From Telluria beijingensis (GTDB taxonomy: Bacteria > Pseudomonadota > Gammaproteobacteria > Burkholderiales > Burkholderiaceae_D), in NCBI RefSeq assembly GCF_030770395.1, contig NZ_CP132480.1:5330222-5394221 (forward strand): a stretch of DNA of 64,000 bases, written 5' to 3'. Under the pieces are notes generated by a model that ran no database searches, was not told where the DNA came from, and saw nothing but the letters and a program-made list of their open reading frames with translations. Below are positions 8,530-18,200 of this stretch, one piece after another. A program made the translations under genes and the position numbers. Every line of letters starts with the position of its first letter. Within the stretch, counting starts at the first letter, position 1.

Positions 8530-8892
8530 TCATTTGGCGGCCCGGGTCATGCCCGGCAGCGGCGCGTCCAGGCGCAGCACCTGGCGTTCGCCGCCGCGTA
8601 CCAGCACCACCTCGTCGGCCCCGACGCGCGCCACGCGCGCCCCCTTGAAAGTCTCACCCAGGCGCACCGTCTCGCCATCGATGACGGCGACGTGGCGGCC
8701 GCCCGCATGGCGCGCGATCAGCACCGATTGCAGGCGCGGGCCGTCGTCCACCGCGCCGGTGTCGAACGCGCCGCGCTCCATGCCGGCCGGCGGGCGGGTC
8801 GGGTCGGGCAGTGCCTGCGCGGATGCGGGCAAATGGGCCAGCGCCAGGCAGGCCAGCAGGGTGACACTCAGGTTCTTCACAGCTTCATCCAT
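8530..8892 (-). CDS. mshK: MSHA biogenesis protein MshK-like
   Basis: About 120 residues from an ATG at 8892. A GTG 12 bases later is an alternative start and would place the signal peptide (NLSVTLLACLALAHLPASAQ) at the very N-terminus. The mature part starts LPDPTRPPAG, a motif shared by MshK and PilP-like pilotin/alignment proteins, and has one small beta domain (VIDGETVRLGETFKGARVAR, DEVVLVRGGERQVLRL). It lies between MshJ and MshL, the expected MSHA position, and overlaps the 3' end of mshJ. Assignment rests mainly on this order and on the DPTRPP motif. Confidence 0.75.
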   Translation of the reverse strand: MDEAVKNLSVTLLACLALAHLPASAQALPDPTRPPAGMERGAFDTGAVDDGPRLQSVLIARHAGGRHVAVIDGETVRLGETFKGARVARVGADEVVLVRGGERQVLRLDAPLPGMTRAAK

Positions 8893-9551
8893 TGTCGGTC
8901 CAGGCTCAGGGTATGCAGGGTGAGCGTCAGGCGCGCGGCGGGATACTCCTCCACGTCGAGCTGGGCGCGGCCCCAGAACATCCGGGTCGGCATCGCATCG
9001 AGTGCGCTCATGTAGTCGACCATGTCGAGATAGTTGCCGCGCACCGTGACTTCGATGCCGTGGCGGTACAGCAAAGGCGCGGCGGCGGTGGCGGCCGGCG
9101 CGGCGGACGCCGCCGCCTCCGGTCCCGCCAGCGGTTCCACCGGCAGGGTGCGCATCGACACCAGCTTGAGGCGTCCATTGGCGCGCAGGATGCCGTCGAC
9201 CAGGGGCCCCATGCGCTCGGGCGGCACCAGGCCGTGCTGGATCGCCAGCAGCTGGTCGCCAAGCTGGCCCATCTCCTGGCGCAGTCCGTTCAGGCGGTTG
9301 CGCGCCTCGGCGTCGGGGTCGACATGGAACGCCTGCACGCGGCTGGCGATGGCCTCGTCGATGGCCGCCATCTCGGTGCGCTGCTGGGCGATCTGGCTGC
9401 GCAGCGCCTCCTGCTCCGCTTCCAGCGGCGCCAGCAGCAGCGCGTGGCCGGCGAAGGCCAGCAGCGCGCAGGCGGCCAGGCACACCATGGCGCGCTCGCG
9501 CAGCGACAGCGCGTCGATACGCGCGCGTAGTTGCAGGATGCGCTCTTTCAT
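8877..9551 (-). CDS. mshJ: MSHA biogenesis protein MshJ (PilO/GspM-like)
   Basis: A 224-residue single-pass protein. A short cytoplasmic helix (RARIDALSLRERA) leads into a membrane segment at about 22-44. A coiled coil (EAEQEALRSQIAQQRTEMAA) follows, then a periplasmic ferredoxin-like domain with GIEVTVRGNYLDMVDYMSAL, the typical PilO/GspM motif. It should form the inner-membrane alignment complex with the PilN-like protein and MshI. The ATG at 9551 overlaps the end of the PilN-like gene by four bases. Confidence 0.85.
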   Translation of the reverse strand: MKERILQLRARIDALSLRERAMVCLAACALLAFAGHALLLAPLEAEQEALRSQIAQQRTEMAAIDEAIASRVQAFHVDPDAEARNRLNGLRQEMGQLGDQLLAIQHGLVPPERMGPLVDGILRANGRLKLVSMRTLPVEPLAGPEAAASAAPAATAAAPLLYRHGIEVTVRGNYLDMVDYMSALDAMPTRMFWGRAQLDVEEYPAARLTLTLHTLSLDRQWMKL

Positions 9552-10195
9552 CGGCCCGGCTCCGCGGCCACCGATTGCAGGCTGAATTCGATATATGGCG
9601 CCGGGCGCGTGGCCAGCTTGCCCTCGGCGTCCTGCACCTGCAAGGGCGCGGCCTCGCCGATCTGCAGGCTGGCGAAGGTCTTACCCTGCATCAGCGGTTC
9701 GTGGGTCAGGCGGTTCAGGTAGCCCGGCACCATGGCCGGGTCGAGCGTACGGCCCTTGATGCCGATCTGCGCGCCGCCGGCGCCGACCGTGACGCCGGTC
9801 AGCCACAGGCCTTGCATGCCCTGGCGCGCCAGCGCCTTGAAATAGCCGGCGAAGCCGCTGGTGTCGCCCAGTTCGCCGCGCGACAGCGCGCCCGAGATGT
9901 GGCGCATGGCGGCCAGCTGGGCGTTGGCCTCGGCCAGCTGGGCAGCCAGCGCCGCGTCCTTCTGGCGCGGCACGAACTCGCGGTTGGCGCTCGCCAGGCG
10001 TGCCTGGCGCTGTTCGAGCTGGGCGGCGCCGCTGCCGGCCTGTTGCCGCAGTTCGGCGGTTTCCATGCGGCCCAGCACGGCCAGGATGGCGAGGCCGGCG
10101 ACCACTGCCCCCAGGGCCAGCGCGATGGTGGCGCTCGAGAGGATCTGTTTCTGCGGCTGGAAGGCCGGATTGAACAGGTTGATCTGCTGCTTCAT
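9548..10195 (-). CDS. PilN-like MSHA alignment protein
   Basis: 215 residues beginning MKQQINLFNPAFQPQKQILS, the N-terminal INL-F-P motif of PilN that binds PilM/MshI-type actin folds. One membrane helix lies at about 23-44, followed by a coiled coil (QAGSGAAQLEQRQARLASAN) and a periplasmic domain (GLWLTGVTVGAGGAQIGIKG). It overlaps mshI by four bases and mshJ by four bases. In MSHA loci this slot is often called mshI2. It should couple the cytoplasmic MshI to the periplasmic MshJ. Confidence 0.85.
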   Translation of the reverse strand: MKQQINLFNPAFQPQKQILSSATIALALGAVVAGLAILAVLGRMETAELRQQAGSGAAQLEQRQARLASANREFVPRQKDAALAAQLAEANAQLAAMRHISGALSRGELGDTSGFAGYFKALARQGMQGLWLTGVTVGAGGAQIGIKGRTLDPAMVPGYLNRLTHEPLMQGKTFASLQIGEAAPLQVQDAEGKLATRPAPYIEFSLQSVAAEPGR

Positions 10196-11124
10196 GCGCC
10201 CTCGCCTTCGCGCAGCGCGGCGCCGATCGCCAAAAAGAAACGCTGTTGCTGCGCCAGGTCCGCCAGCTCCGGCGTGCGCGACAGGTCGAACAGCGTGGCC
10301 AGGTCGAGCGTCTCGACCGGCGTGTACAGGTTGCTCGACAGGTACTCGTCCAGGCCGCTCACGGGCGATGGGCCCAGCACCAGCTTGGCGATGCTGATGA
10401 AGGAATACTGGCGCTCGAAATGGTCCAGCGAGCGCTGCAGCTCGAGGGTGATCTTGTCGAAGCTCTGGTGCTTGCGCTCGTGGTCCGGCTCGAGCAGCTG
10501 GGCCAGCGTGACGTCGAAGCGGCGCGACAGGTACAGCTCGCCGCGGTAGGACACCGTCAGCAGGCCGCCGTCGTCGCCGAACGACAACATGGCGACGCCG
10601 CGGCCCTCGGGTTCCAGCATGGCCGAGATATTGCGCTGGGCCATCTCCGGGATGTCGATCGCGTGCAGGTCGACCTTGGCGTCGAGGAACAGCTTCTGGC
10701 GCGGCTGGATCACGCCATTCTTTGCGGCGACCACGAACAGCGATTGCTGGGCGCGCGAGTTGGCGTCGAGCGGGATGTCGAGCACGTCGATGGTGGCTTC
10801 GAGCACCGGGAAATCGAGGATGTCCTTCAGGCGCCAGCGCACCGCCGTCTTCATTTCCTCACGCGGGACATTCGGGGCCTCGACGTTGAGGATCTGGTAT
10901 TCGCCGCCGGCCAGCAAGGCGGTACAGTGGCGCAGCGGCGCCTTGCATTCGCGCGCGGCCTTCTCGAGCGCCTCGACCCCGATCGATCCAGGCAGGAGTT
11001 GCGCCAGGCGCAACTGCGGCCGGGCGCCATCCTGGCGCTTGACGCTTGCCAGCGTCATGCCGTCACGGGCAAGCGCCACGGTCAGCCAGCCATCCCTTTT
11101 TTTTGCTTTCTTAAACAAACGCAT
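10192..11124 (-). CDS. mshI: MSHA biogenesis protein MshI (PilM-like)
   Basis: About 310 residues from the ATG at 11124 (MRLFKKAKKRDGWL); an in-frame start 63 bases upstream would put the -10 hexamer inside the gene. The fold is PilM-like actin ATPase: VALARDGMTLASVKRQDG, a central helix-rich insert (PREEMKTAVRWRLKDILDFP) and VAMLSFGDDGGLLTVSYRGE resembling a phosphate-binding loop. It acts on the cytoplasmic face and recruits the PilN-like protein. It opens the mshI-N operon, separated from the pilin gene by a terminator and with its own TATAAT. Confidence 0.87.
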   Translation of the reverse strand: MRLFKKAKKRDGWLTVALARDGMTLASVKRQDGARPQLRLAQLLPGSIGVEALEKAARECKAPLRHCTALLAGGEYQILNVEAPNVPREEMKTAVRWRLKDILDFPVLEATIDVLDIPLDANSRAQQSLFVVAAKNGVIQPRQKLFLDAKVDLHAIDIPEMAQRNISAMLEPEGRGVAMLSFGDDGGLLTVSYRGELYLSRRFDVTLAQLLEPDHERKHQSFDKITLELQRSLDHFERQYSFISIAKLVLGPSPVSGLDEYLSSNLYTPVETLDLATLFDLSRTPELADLAQQQRFFLAIGAALREGEGA

Positions 11125-11169
11125 GCAAGCCGTTTTGGTGATCGAACATTGTCGGGTCCTAAGGACTTG

Positions 11170-11175
11170 ATTATA
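11170..11175 (-). promoter_or_regulatory. -10 hexamer TATAAT upstream of mshI
   Basis: A perfect TATAAT on the minus strand lies 46 bases upstream of the mshI start. The -35 at 17 bases is poor (GATTCC). A TTGTGA at 21 bases is too distant, so an activator may be needed. It follows the pilin terminator and so probably drives mshI-N on its own. Confidence 0.5.
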
Positions 11176-11277
11176 GACAAGACCCACAGGCAGGAATCAC
11201 AAAAAGTCGCCGATTCGGTAAAAGTTGTTCATGGAGTGTGGCCTGGCGACACAGCGCCCAGCCCGTTCATAAACAAA

Positions 11278-11299
11278 GGGCGCTGCAAGCGCAGCGCCC
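11278..11299 (-). terminator. Rho-independent terminator after the pilin gene
   Basis: A perfect nine-pair stem GGGCGCTGC/GCAGCGCCC with a four-base loop is followed on the minus strand by TTTGTTT. It sits 20 bases after the pilin stop and separates the pilin transcript from mshI. This lets pilin be made in excess over the assembly proteins. Confidence 0.85.
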
Positions 11300-11318
11300 T
11301 TCATGCATCAGGCGAGAC

Positions 11319-11798
11319 TTATTCGCACTTGAGGTTGTTGGCGAGCGCGATCACCGGCGCGGCATCGGCGCTGGCTGGCTCGGTATAGGTCACGTGGCAG
11401 GTGGTTGCCAGGGCCGACGGCACGCTTTTCGGCGTGATCTTCAGCACGGTGCCTTCGTCGGCGATCGTGTAGTCGTCGGCGCCCAGTCCGGCGGCGGCGG
11501 CCAGTTGGGTGCTCGCGTTCGCGTAGCCGGTCGTTCCCATCGGGACGTTGATGCCGCCTTCCACCGTGAAGGCGCCATTCTGCGGATTCGGGTTGATCAG
11601 GGCGCGGCCATGCAGCATGGCCGAGGTCGACGACAGCGAACCCTTGACCGCGTTCAGGGTGGCGATGCGCGCATCGCCGCTCAGGCCGGAAAACTTCGGC
11701 AAGGCAGTCGCTGCCAGGATGCCCAGGATGACGATCACGACGATCAGTTCGATCAGGGTGAAACCACTCTGCGCTTTCTTGTTGAAACTGGTTTTCAT
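11319..11798 (-). CDS. Type IV (MSHA-like) major pilin
   Basis: 159 residues from the ATG at 11798, preceded by GGAGAAAG. The class III prepilin signal is a short basic leader MKTSFNKKAQSG cleaved before FTLIELIVVIVILGILAATA, with Glu at +5. The rest is a small globular domain ending with two cysteines (ATTCHVTYTEP and NNLKCE) that likely form the D-region disulfide. It lies between mshG and mshI and has its own terminator, as expected of the major subunit. No minor-pilin genes and no prepilin peptidase occur in the window, so processing must rely on a peptidase encoded elsewhere. Confidence 0.88.
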   Translation of the reverse strand: MKTSFNKKAQSGFTLIELIVVIVILGILAATALPKFSGLSGDARIATLNAVKGSLSSTSAMLHGRALINPNPQNGAFTVEGGINVPMGTTGYANASTQLAAAAGLGADDYTIADEGTVLKITPKSVPSALATTCHVTYTEPASADAAPVIALANNLKCE

Positions 11799-11997
11799 TC
11801 TTCTTTCTCCGTTACGATGATGGGGACGAGTGGCCGTCCTGCTGGGTGTTGCATTGCTGAATGATTCTACCGTGAGATTGTGCAATTTTGATGTCTTGGC
11901 GGCAAACGTATCGCTTTAAAGCAATCTTTCATTGATGAAATTTTAAGTTTGGTCATACGGATGCGTACTTTTCACAACACTGCCTGCCTGCCGCGCC

Positions 11998-13236
11998 TCA
12001 TTTCGTGTGCAGCGCCGCCTGTCCCAGGTCCCAGATCGGCAAGAAAATCCCCAGCGCCAGCACCAGCACCATTGCGCCCAGGAAGGAAATCAGGATCGGC
12101 TCGATCTGGCTCGACAGCGTCTTGAGTTCGTAGTCCACCTCGCGCTCGTACATCTGCGCGATCTCGTCCATCAAGTCGTCGATGGCGCCGGTCTCTTCGC
12201 CCACCGCGATCATCTGCAGCACGATCGGGGTAAACACATTGGCCGCGGTCGAGGTGCGCAGGATGCTGTCGCCGCGCTCGACGCCGTCGCGCATCTGCTC
12301 GATGCGCGAACTCAGGTAGGCATTGTCGGCGGTCTGCGATACCACGGTCAGCGCATGCACGATCGGCACGCCGCTGCGCAGCGATAGCGCGAAGCTGCGC
12401 GCGAAGCGCGCCATGGTGCCCTTGTGGAGGATCTTGCCGGCGATCGGCAGGCGCAGCTTGTAGCGATCCCAGGCCAGGCGCCCCTTCAGCGTGCGGGTCC
12501 AGGCACGAAAGCCGAACCAGCCGAGCAGCGCACTTCCCGCCAGCGCCGGCCACCAGGTGATGGTGAAGGCGGATGTCGCCAGCAGGATGCGCGTCATCAG
12601 CGGCAGCTCGGCGCCGAAGGACTTGAACACGGTGGCGAATTGCGGGATGACGAAGATGTTGACGACCACCATGGCGATGATCATCGCGACCACCACGAAG
12701 CCCGGATAGCGCAGCGCCGTCTTGACCCGCTCGCGCATGTCGCGGTCGAATTCCAGGTGGTCGAACAGGCGCAGGAACACTTCTTCCAGGCGGCCAGTCA
12801 TCTCGCCCACCTTCACCATCGACAGGTAGAACGGCGTGAAGCACTGCGGATGGCGCATCATCGCGGCCGATAGTTCACGGCCGGCGTCGAGCGACTCGCG
12901 CAAGTCCTTGATCACGCGCCCGAACGCCGGGCTGATGGCCGACTCCTGCAGCCCGGCCAGGCCGCGCATGATCGGCACGCCCGATTTCAGCAGCGTATAC
13001 AGCTGGCGGCTGAACAGTTGCACGTCCATCGAGGTCACCTTCTTCTCGAACAGGCGCTGGCGCCAACCGAGGCCGGTGCCGGTGCCGGTCGAGGCCTTGC
13101 TGGTGACGCTGATGTCGAGCGGCGTGACGCCGCTGCCCAGCAGCAGGTCGGCCACGGCCGCACTGTCGGCGCCTTCCAGCACGCCCTGCGTCAATTCGCC
13201 GCGTCCGTTGCGGCCCTTGTAGGCGAAATATGGCAT
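11998..13236 (-). CDS. mshG: MshG/GspF-family inner-membrane platform protein
   Basis: A 412-residue polytopic protein with two T2SSF domains. Domain 1 is at about 70-195 (QLFSRQLYTLLKSGVPIMRG) and domain 2 at about 275-400 (RFARSFALSLRSGVPIVHAL). Each has the family's G-P-I repeat, with membrane helices around 170, 220 and 380. The N-terminus YFAYKGRNGRGELTQGVLEG is typical for GspF/PilC/MshG. It forms the platform turned by the MshE ATPase. It starts 15 bases after mshE. Confidence 0.92.
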   Translation of the reverse strand: MPYFAYKGRNGRGELTQGVLEGADSAAVADLLLGSGVTPLDISVTSKASTGTGTGLGWRQRLFEKKVTSMDVQLFSRQLYTLLKSGVPIMRGLAGLQESAISPAFGRVIKDLRESLDAGRELSAAMMRHPQCFTPFYLSMVKVGEMTGRLEEVFLRLFDHLEFDRDMRERVKTALRYPGFVVVAMIIAMVVVNIFVIPQFATVFKSFGAELPLMTRILLATSAFTITWWPALAGSALLGWFGFRAWTRTLKGRLAWDRYKLRLPIAGKILHKGTMARFARSFALSLRSGVPIVHALTVVSQTADNAYLSSRIEQMRDGVERGDSILRTSTAANVFTPIVLQMIAVGEETGAIDDLMDEIAQMYEREVDYELKTLSSQIEPILISFLGAMVLVLALGIFLPIWDLGQAALHTK

Positions 13237-13251
13237 GGCTCAGTCCCGGTC

Positions 13252-14955
13252 TCAGTCGTCGGCCTGGTTACTGATCCGCATCGCCTCGGCGATCGTCGAG
13301 CGTCCCTGCACCGCCAGCGCCACGGCGTGGCGGCGCATGGTCGCGCCGCGCATCTCGGCCTGGGCCGCCTTGAGGAAGTGGCCGGGATCCGGATGGTTGA
13401 CGGCGTCGAGCACGGGCCGCGTCATCTCCAGCAGTTCATAGACGCCGGTGCGGCCGCGATAGCCGGTGCCGTTGCAGTGCGAGCAGCCCTTGCCGTGATG
13501 GAAGCGCGTGGTCGCGGCATGCTCGCCCAGTTCGGCGCGCAGCCAGTCGATTTCGTTGGCGGCCGGCTGGTAGTCCACCGTGCAGCTCTCGCAGATCACG
13601 CGCACCAGGCGCTGTGCCAGCACCGCCTGCAGCGAGCCGCTGACCATATAGCGCGGCACGCCCATGTCCATCAGGCGCAGCGGCGTGCTGGCGGCATCGT
13701 TGGTGTGCAGGGTCGACAGCACCAGGTGGCCCGTCATCGCGGCGCGCAGGCCGATGGAGGCGGTTTCCTGGTCGCGCATCTCGCCCACCAGCACGATGTC
13801 TGGGTCTTGCCGCAGCGCCGAGCGCAGCACGCGCGCGAAGGTCAGCTCGATCTTGTCGTTGACCTGCACCTGGTTGATGCCGGACAGCCGGTATTCGACC
13901 GGGTCCTCGACCGTGATCAGCTTCTTCTCGACCGAGTTCAGCTCGGACAGGGCGCTGTACAGGGTCGTGGTCTTGCCGCTGCCGGTGGGCCCGGTCACCA
14001 GCACCAGGCCGTTGGGGCGGGCGACGATAGCGCGGAAGCGCTCGACCAGGCGCGCCGGCATGCCGATCGCATCCAGCCGCAAATTGGCGCCGACCTGGTT
14101 CAGCAGACGCATGACGACCGATTCGCCGTACTGGGTCGGCATGGTCGAGATACGCACGTCGATGCGCTGGTTGCGCACCTTGACCGCGAAGCGGCCGTCC
14201 TGCGGCAGGCGCTTCTCGGAGATGTCGAGGTCGGCCATCAGCTTGAGGCGCAGCGCCAGCGGCGTGGCCACCTTGAGGTCGGCCTCGGTCTGCAGGTGCA
14301 GCACGCCGTCGATGCGGAAGCGGATCTGCAGCCGGCCGTCCTGCGGCTCGATGTGGATGTCCGAGGCGCGCACCTGGGCCGCGTCGTCGAATACCGACTG
14401 CAGCAGCTTGACGATCGGCGCTTCCTCGAGCCCCGGATTGGCGGCCAGCGCGCCGAAGTCGATCGAGGCGTCGCCCAGGTCGGCCTCGACCTCGCGCGCC
14501 AGGCCGGTGATCTCGCCGGTGCGGCGGTAGATGCGGTCGATCGCGCCCAGCACCTCGGTCTCGTTGACCACTGCCAGCTCGATGCCTTTCTTGAGCAGGC
14601 GCGCGATCTCGTCGTAGGCGAACAGGTCGGTCGGGTCGGAGACGCCGACCAGCATCGTCTCCCTGCGGTCTTCCAGCACCAGCGCGCGGAAGCGCCGCGC
14701 CGCCGTCTCGGGCAGCAGGCGCACCAGGTCGGCATTGATATTGTAGAACTTGAGGTTCAGGTAGGGGATATCGAGCTGGCGCGCCAGGGCGCCCGAGATC
14801 TGGTCTTCGGTGACGAAGCCGCTCTCGACGAACACGCGGCCCAGCTTGCGGCCGGTGCGCTTCTGGTCGGCCAGCGCCTGCTGAAGTTGTTCTTCGCTCA
14901 ACAGTTTCTGTTGCATCAGCACTTCGCCGAGCCGGACTTTCTCAGGCCTTGCCAT
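13252..14955 (-). CDS. mshE: MshE/GspE-family pilus extension ATPase
   Basis: 567 residues from the ATG at 14955, chosen because AAGGGG precedes it by four bases. The N-terminal MshEN region (RLGEVLMQQKLLSEEQLQQA and GRVFVESGFVTEDQISGAL) is the c-di-GMP-binding module of this family. The ATPase core has Walker A GPTGSGKTTT at about 321-330, Asp box LITVEDPVEYRL, Walker B DPDIVLVGEMRDQET, a His box (TLHTNDAAST) and a zinc-binding four-cysteine element (CESC, CSHCNGTG). It powers pilin extraction. It is the first gene of the leftward MSHA-type locus and lies divergent from a c-di-GMP-related kinase pair. Confidence 0.93.
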   Translation of the reverse strand: MARPEKVRLGEVLMQQKLLSEEQLQQALADQKRTGRKLGRVFVESGFVTEDQISGALARQLDIPYLNLKFYNINADLVRLLPETAARRFRALVLEDRRETMLVGVSDPTDLFAYDEIARLLKKGIELAVVNETEVLGAIDRIYRRTGEITGLAREVEADLGDASIDFGALAANPGLEEAPIVKLLQSVFDDAAQVRASDIHIEPQDGRLQIRFRIDGVLHLQTEADLKVATPLALRLKLMADLDISEKRLPQDGRFAVKVRNQRIDVRISTMPTQYGESVVMRLLNQVGANLRLDAIGMPARLVERFRAIVARPNGLVLVTGPTGSGKTTTLYSALSELNSVEKKLITVEDPVEYRLSGINQVQVNDKIELTFARVLRSALRQDPDIVLVGEMRDQETASIGLRAAMTGHLVLSTLHTNDAASTPLRLMDMGVPRYMVSGSLQAVLAQRLVRVICESCTVDYQPAANEIDWLRAELGEHAATTRFHHGKGCSHCNGTGYRGRTGVYELLEMTRPVLDAVNHPDPGHFLKAAQAEMRGATMRRHAVALAVQGRSTIAEAMRISNQADD

Positions 14956-15259
14956 ATTACCCCTTGGGTTATTTCTTGCAGCACAGATTCTAATGCCTAG
15001 AGGAACAATAGTGACTATCAGCATCATAGTGGAATGAAATTGTGTCTCGGTTTTGCCGCGCCAGCGCCACCAGCAGGTAACAATCGATCAACTACCAACC
15101 GTTTTTCGCCTTTCCATAAAGGCAAATATGGCTGTGATGTCATGTTGCGGGAGAAAGACGTTCGTCAGGCCGCATGCCGCGCGCCGCTATGCGACATGGA
15201 TGAGGACCGCTACCATGACGCCTGCCCCACGCTGCCCGTCTTTACACCAGGAGCCCATC
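14956..15259. other. Divergent intergenic region between mshE and the hybrid kinase
   Basis: About 300 bases that must hold both promoters. AT-rich blocks lie near 15000-15030 and 15100-15130. The only clear structure is a perfect six-pair inverted repeat GCCTTT/AAAGGC with a four-base loop at 15108-15123. No confident -35/-10 pair was found for either gene. Confidence 0.4.
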
Positions 15260-18200
15260 TTGCCGTTCGCCCGTCTGCCGCTGCCTTCGATCCGCGCCAA
15301 GCTGTATATCCTGGTGCTGGCGTGCGCGCTGCCGATCCTGCTCGGCTACATCGCCCTGGCGCGCGACGCCGCCGTGCGCGAGCGCGACCATGTCGCGCGC
15401 GACGCCCGCACCGTGGCCGAAGTGCTGGCGGCGGCGGTGGACCGCGACATCGAGAGCGGCGAGACAGCGGCCCGGGTGCTGGCCAATACGGCGATGATGG
15501 CGCGCGGCGACATGGCCGCCATCCACGAGGTGGCGCGCAGCCTGCTGCGGCCCGATTTCCCGGCCCAGGCTTTCGTTCTGAGCCTGCCGAACGGGATCCC
15601 GCTGATCAATACCCGCTATCCGCTCGGCGCGCCGCTGCCGCGCGCCGGCAACGAGGAAGACATCCGGCGCGTGGCCGAAACCGGCGACACCGTGGCCTCC
15701 GGCCTGCACCGGCTGGACAACGGCGACCAGTACGCGCTGTCGGTCGAGGTGCCGATCTGGCACGAGGGCGAGGTGCGCTTCGTGCTCTCGGTCCACCTGC
15801 GCCCGCGCCGCATGGCCGAACTGCTCGACAGCCAGCACCTGCCGGACGGCTGGATCGCCGCCATCCACGACCGCCGCCTGCTGACCGTGTCGCGCAGCGC
15901 CGACGCCGGCCAGCACCTGGGAGCGCCGATGGCGCCGGCGCTCGCCGCGGCGGTGGCGCGCGGCGGCCCCGGCATCGTCGAGCTGGCGCAGGCCAGCGGG
16001 CCGCCAACCTTCGCCGCCTTCGCGCGCTCGCCGGAACATGGCTGGGTGGTGACGATCCGCTTTCCGCACGACGCCGCCGGCGCGCTGCTCGGCCGCTCGA
16101 TGGCCAAGACCGTGGCCGTCATCGCCTGCCTGCTCGCGATCAGCCTGGCCCTGGCCTGGGCCCTGGGCGGCTCGATCGCGCGCGCCGTGCAGGGACTGGC
16201 AGGCCCCGCCGAGAACCTCGGGCGCGGTGCGCCGCTGGAGCTGCCGCCGTCGGACATCCGCGAGGTCGAGGCGGTGGCGCAGGCGCTGCGCCGGGTCGAC
16301 GCCGAGCTGCAGGAATACCGCCAGGGACTCGAGACCCTGGTGGCCGAGCGCACGCGGGAACTGGAGCGCTCCAAGGCGCAGCTGGAAACCGTGTACGCCG
16401 CGATTCCGGTCGGGCTGTGCTTCATGGACACCGAGCTGCGGATGGTCATGGTCAACGACTACCTGGCCGACATCAACGGCCGTCCCGCGCGCGCCCACGC
16501 CGGCCGCACGCTGCCCGAGCTGCTCGGGCCGGCCGGCGTGGAATTCGAGACCAACTACCGGCGCGTGATCGACAGCGGCCGGCCGCTGGTCGAGATCGAG
16601 GCCACCGGCGAGGTTCCTTCCGCGCCGGGGGTGATGCGCCACTGGATCTCGAGCTACTACCCGGTGCATGGACCCGACCACAAGCTGATGGGCGTGAACG
16701 CTGTCGTGCTCGACATCACCGAGCGCAAGCGCCAGCAGCAGCGCGAGCGCGACCACCAGGAGATGTTCCGCGCCCTGTTCGAGGCTGCCGGCGACGCCCA
16801 CCTGCTGCTGGCCTACGGCGCCAGCTTCGTCAGCGCCAACCAGGCCGCGGCCGACCTGTTCGGCTTTCGCGATCCGGCCGCCCTGCTCGACGAGTCGCCG
16901 GCCAGCCTGTCGCCGCTGCTGCAGCCCGACGGTCGCCCGAGCAACGAGGTGGCGCTCGAGCACATGCGGCGCACGCTCGACGAAGGCCGGCTGGCCTTCG
17001 AGTGGGTGCACCTGCGCGCCGACGGCAGCCCGTTCCACGCCGACGTGCTGCTGACCCGGGTCGACATCGGCGGGGTCGGCATGATGCAGGCGACGGTGCG
17101 CGACATCGGCGCCCGGGTCGCGGCCGAGGCGGCGCTGCGCGCAACAGGCGCCCAGCTCGAGGCGGCGCTGCGCCTGGCCGAGCAGGCCAGCCGCGCCAAG
17201 AGCGAATTCCTGGCCAATATGAGCCACGAGCTGCGCACGCCGATGAATGCCATCGTCGGCCTGGCGCGCCTGCTCGAAGAAGGCCAGCTGGGCCGCCGCG
17301 AGCGCGGCTACGTGGCGCGCATGCGCACCGCCGCCCGCTCGCTGCTGGGCATGCTGAGCGACCTGCTCGACTTCTCGCGCATCGAGGCCGGCCAGCTGAC
17401 CCTGGAACGCATTCCGCTGCGCATCGACGAGATCCTGGCCAGCGTCGCGGTGCTGAACGGGCCGGGCGCCTGGGCCAGGGGCGTGGAACTGGTGTTCGCG
17501 GTCGACCCGGCGCTGCCGCCGCTGCTGCGCGGCGACCCGGTAAGGCTCGAGCAGGTCTTGCTCAACCTGGTCGGCAACGCGGTCAAGTTCACCGAACGCG
17601 GCGAGATCGTGCTGTCGATCGGGCTGCGCGCGGCGGACGATGACACGGCGCGCCTGGCGTTCGAGGTGCGCGACACCGGGGTCGGCATCGCACCCGAGGT
17701 CCAGGCCGGGATCTTCGAAGTATTCTCGCAGGCCGACAGCTCCACGGTGCGCAAGTACGGCGGCGCCGGCCTGGGCCTGTCGATCGCGCGCCGCCTGGTG
17801 GAACTGGCCGGCGGCACGCTGGCGCTGGACAGCGCGCCCGGCGCCGGCGCCACTTTCCGCTTCGCGCTCGACTTCGCGGTGCTGGAACCGGCGCCCGCCG
17901 CGCCGCCTTTGGCACCCGACGCGCTGCGGGTGCTGGTGGCCGACGACAACGCCAGTGCGCGCGCCGCCCTGGCCGCAGCCTGCGCCGCCTTCGGCTGGCG
18001 CGTCGACACGGCGCCGGACGGCGGCGCCGCCCTGGCCGCCCTGGGCGACGCGCGCTACGACCTGGCCTTCGTCGACAGCGCCATGCCCGGCCTGGACGGC
18101 CTGGCGCTGATCGCGGCCGTGCGGGCGGCCGGCATGCACCTTCCCCGATTCTGCCTGCTGGCCCCCGACCCCGATACCGAGCGCTATGCCGAACTGGGCG

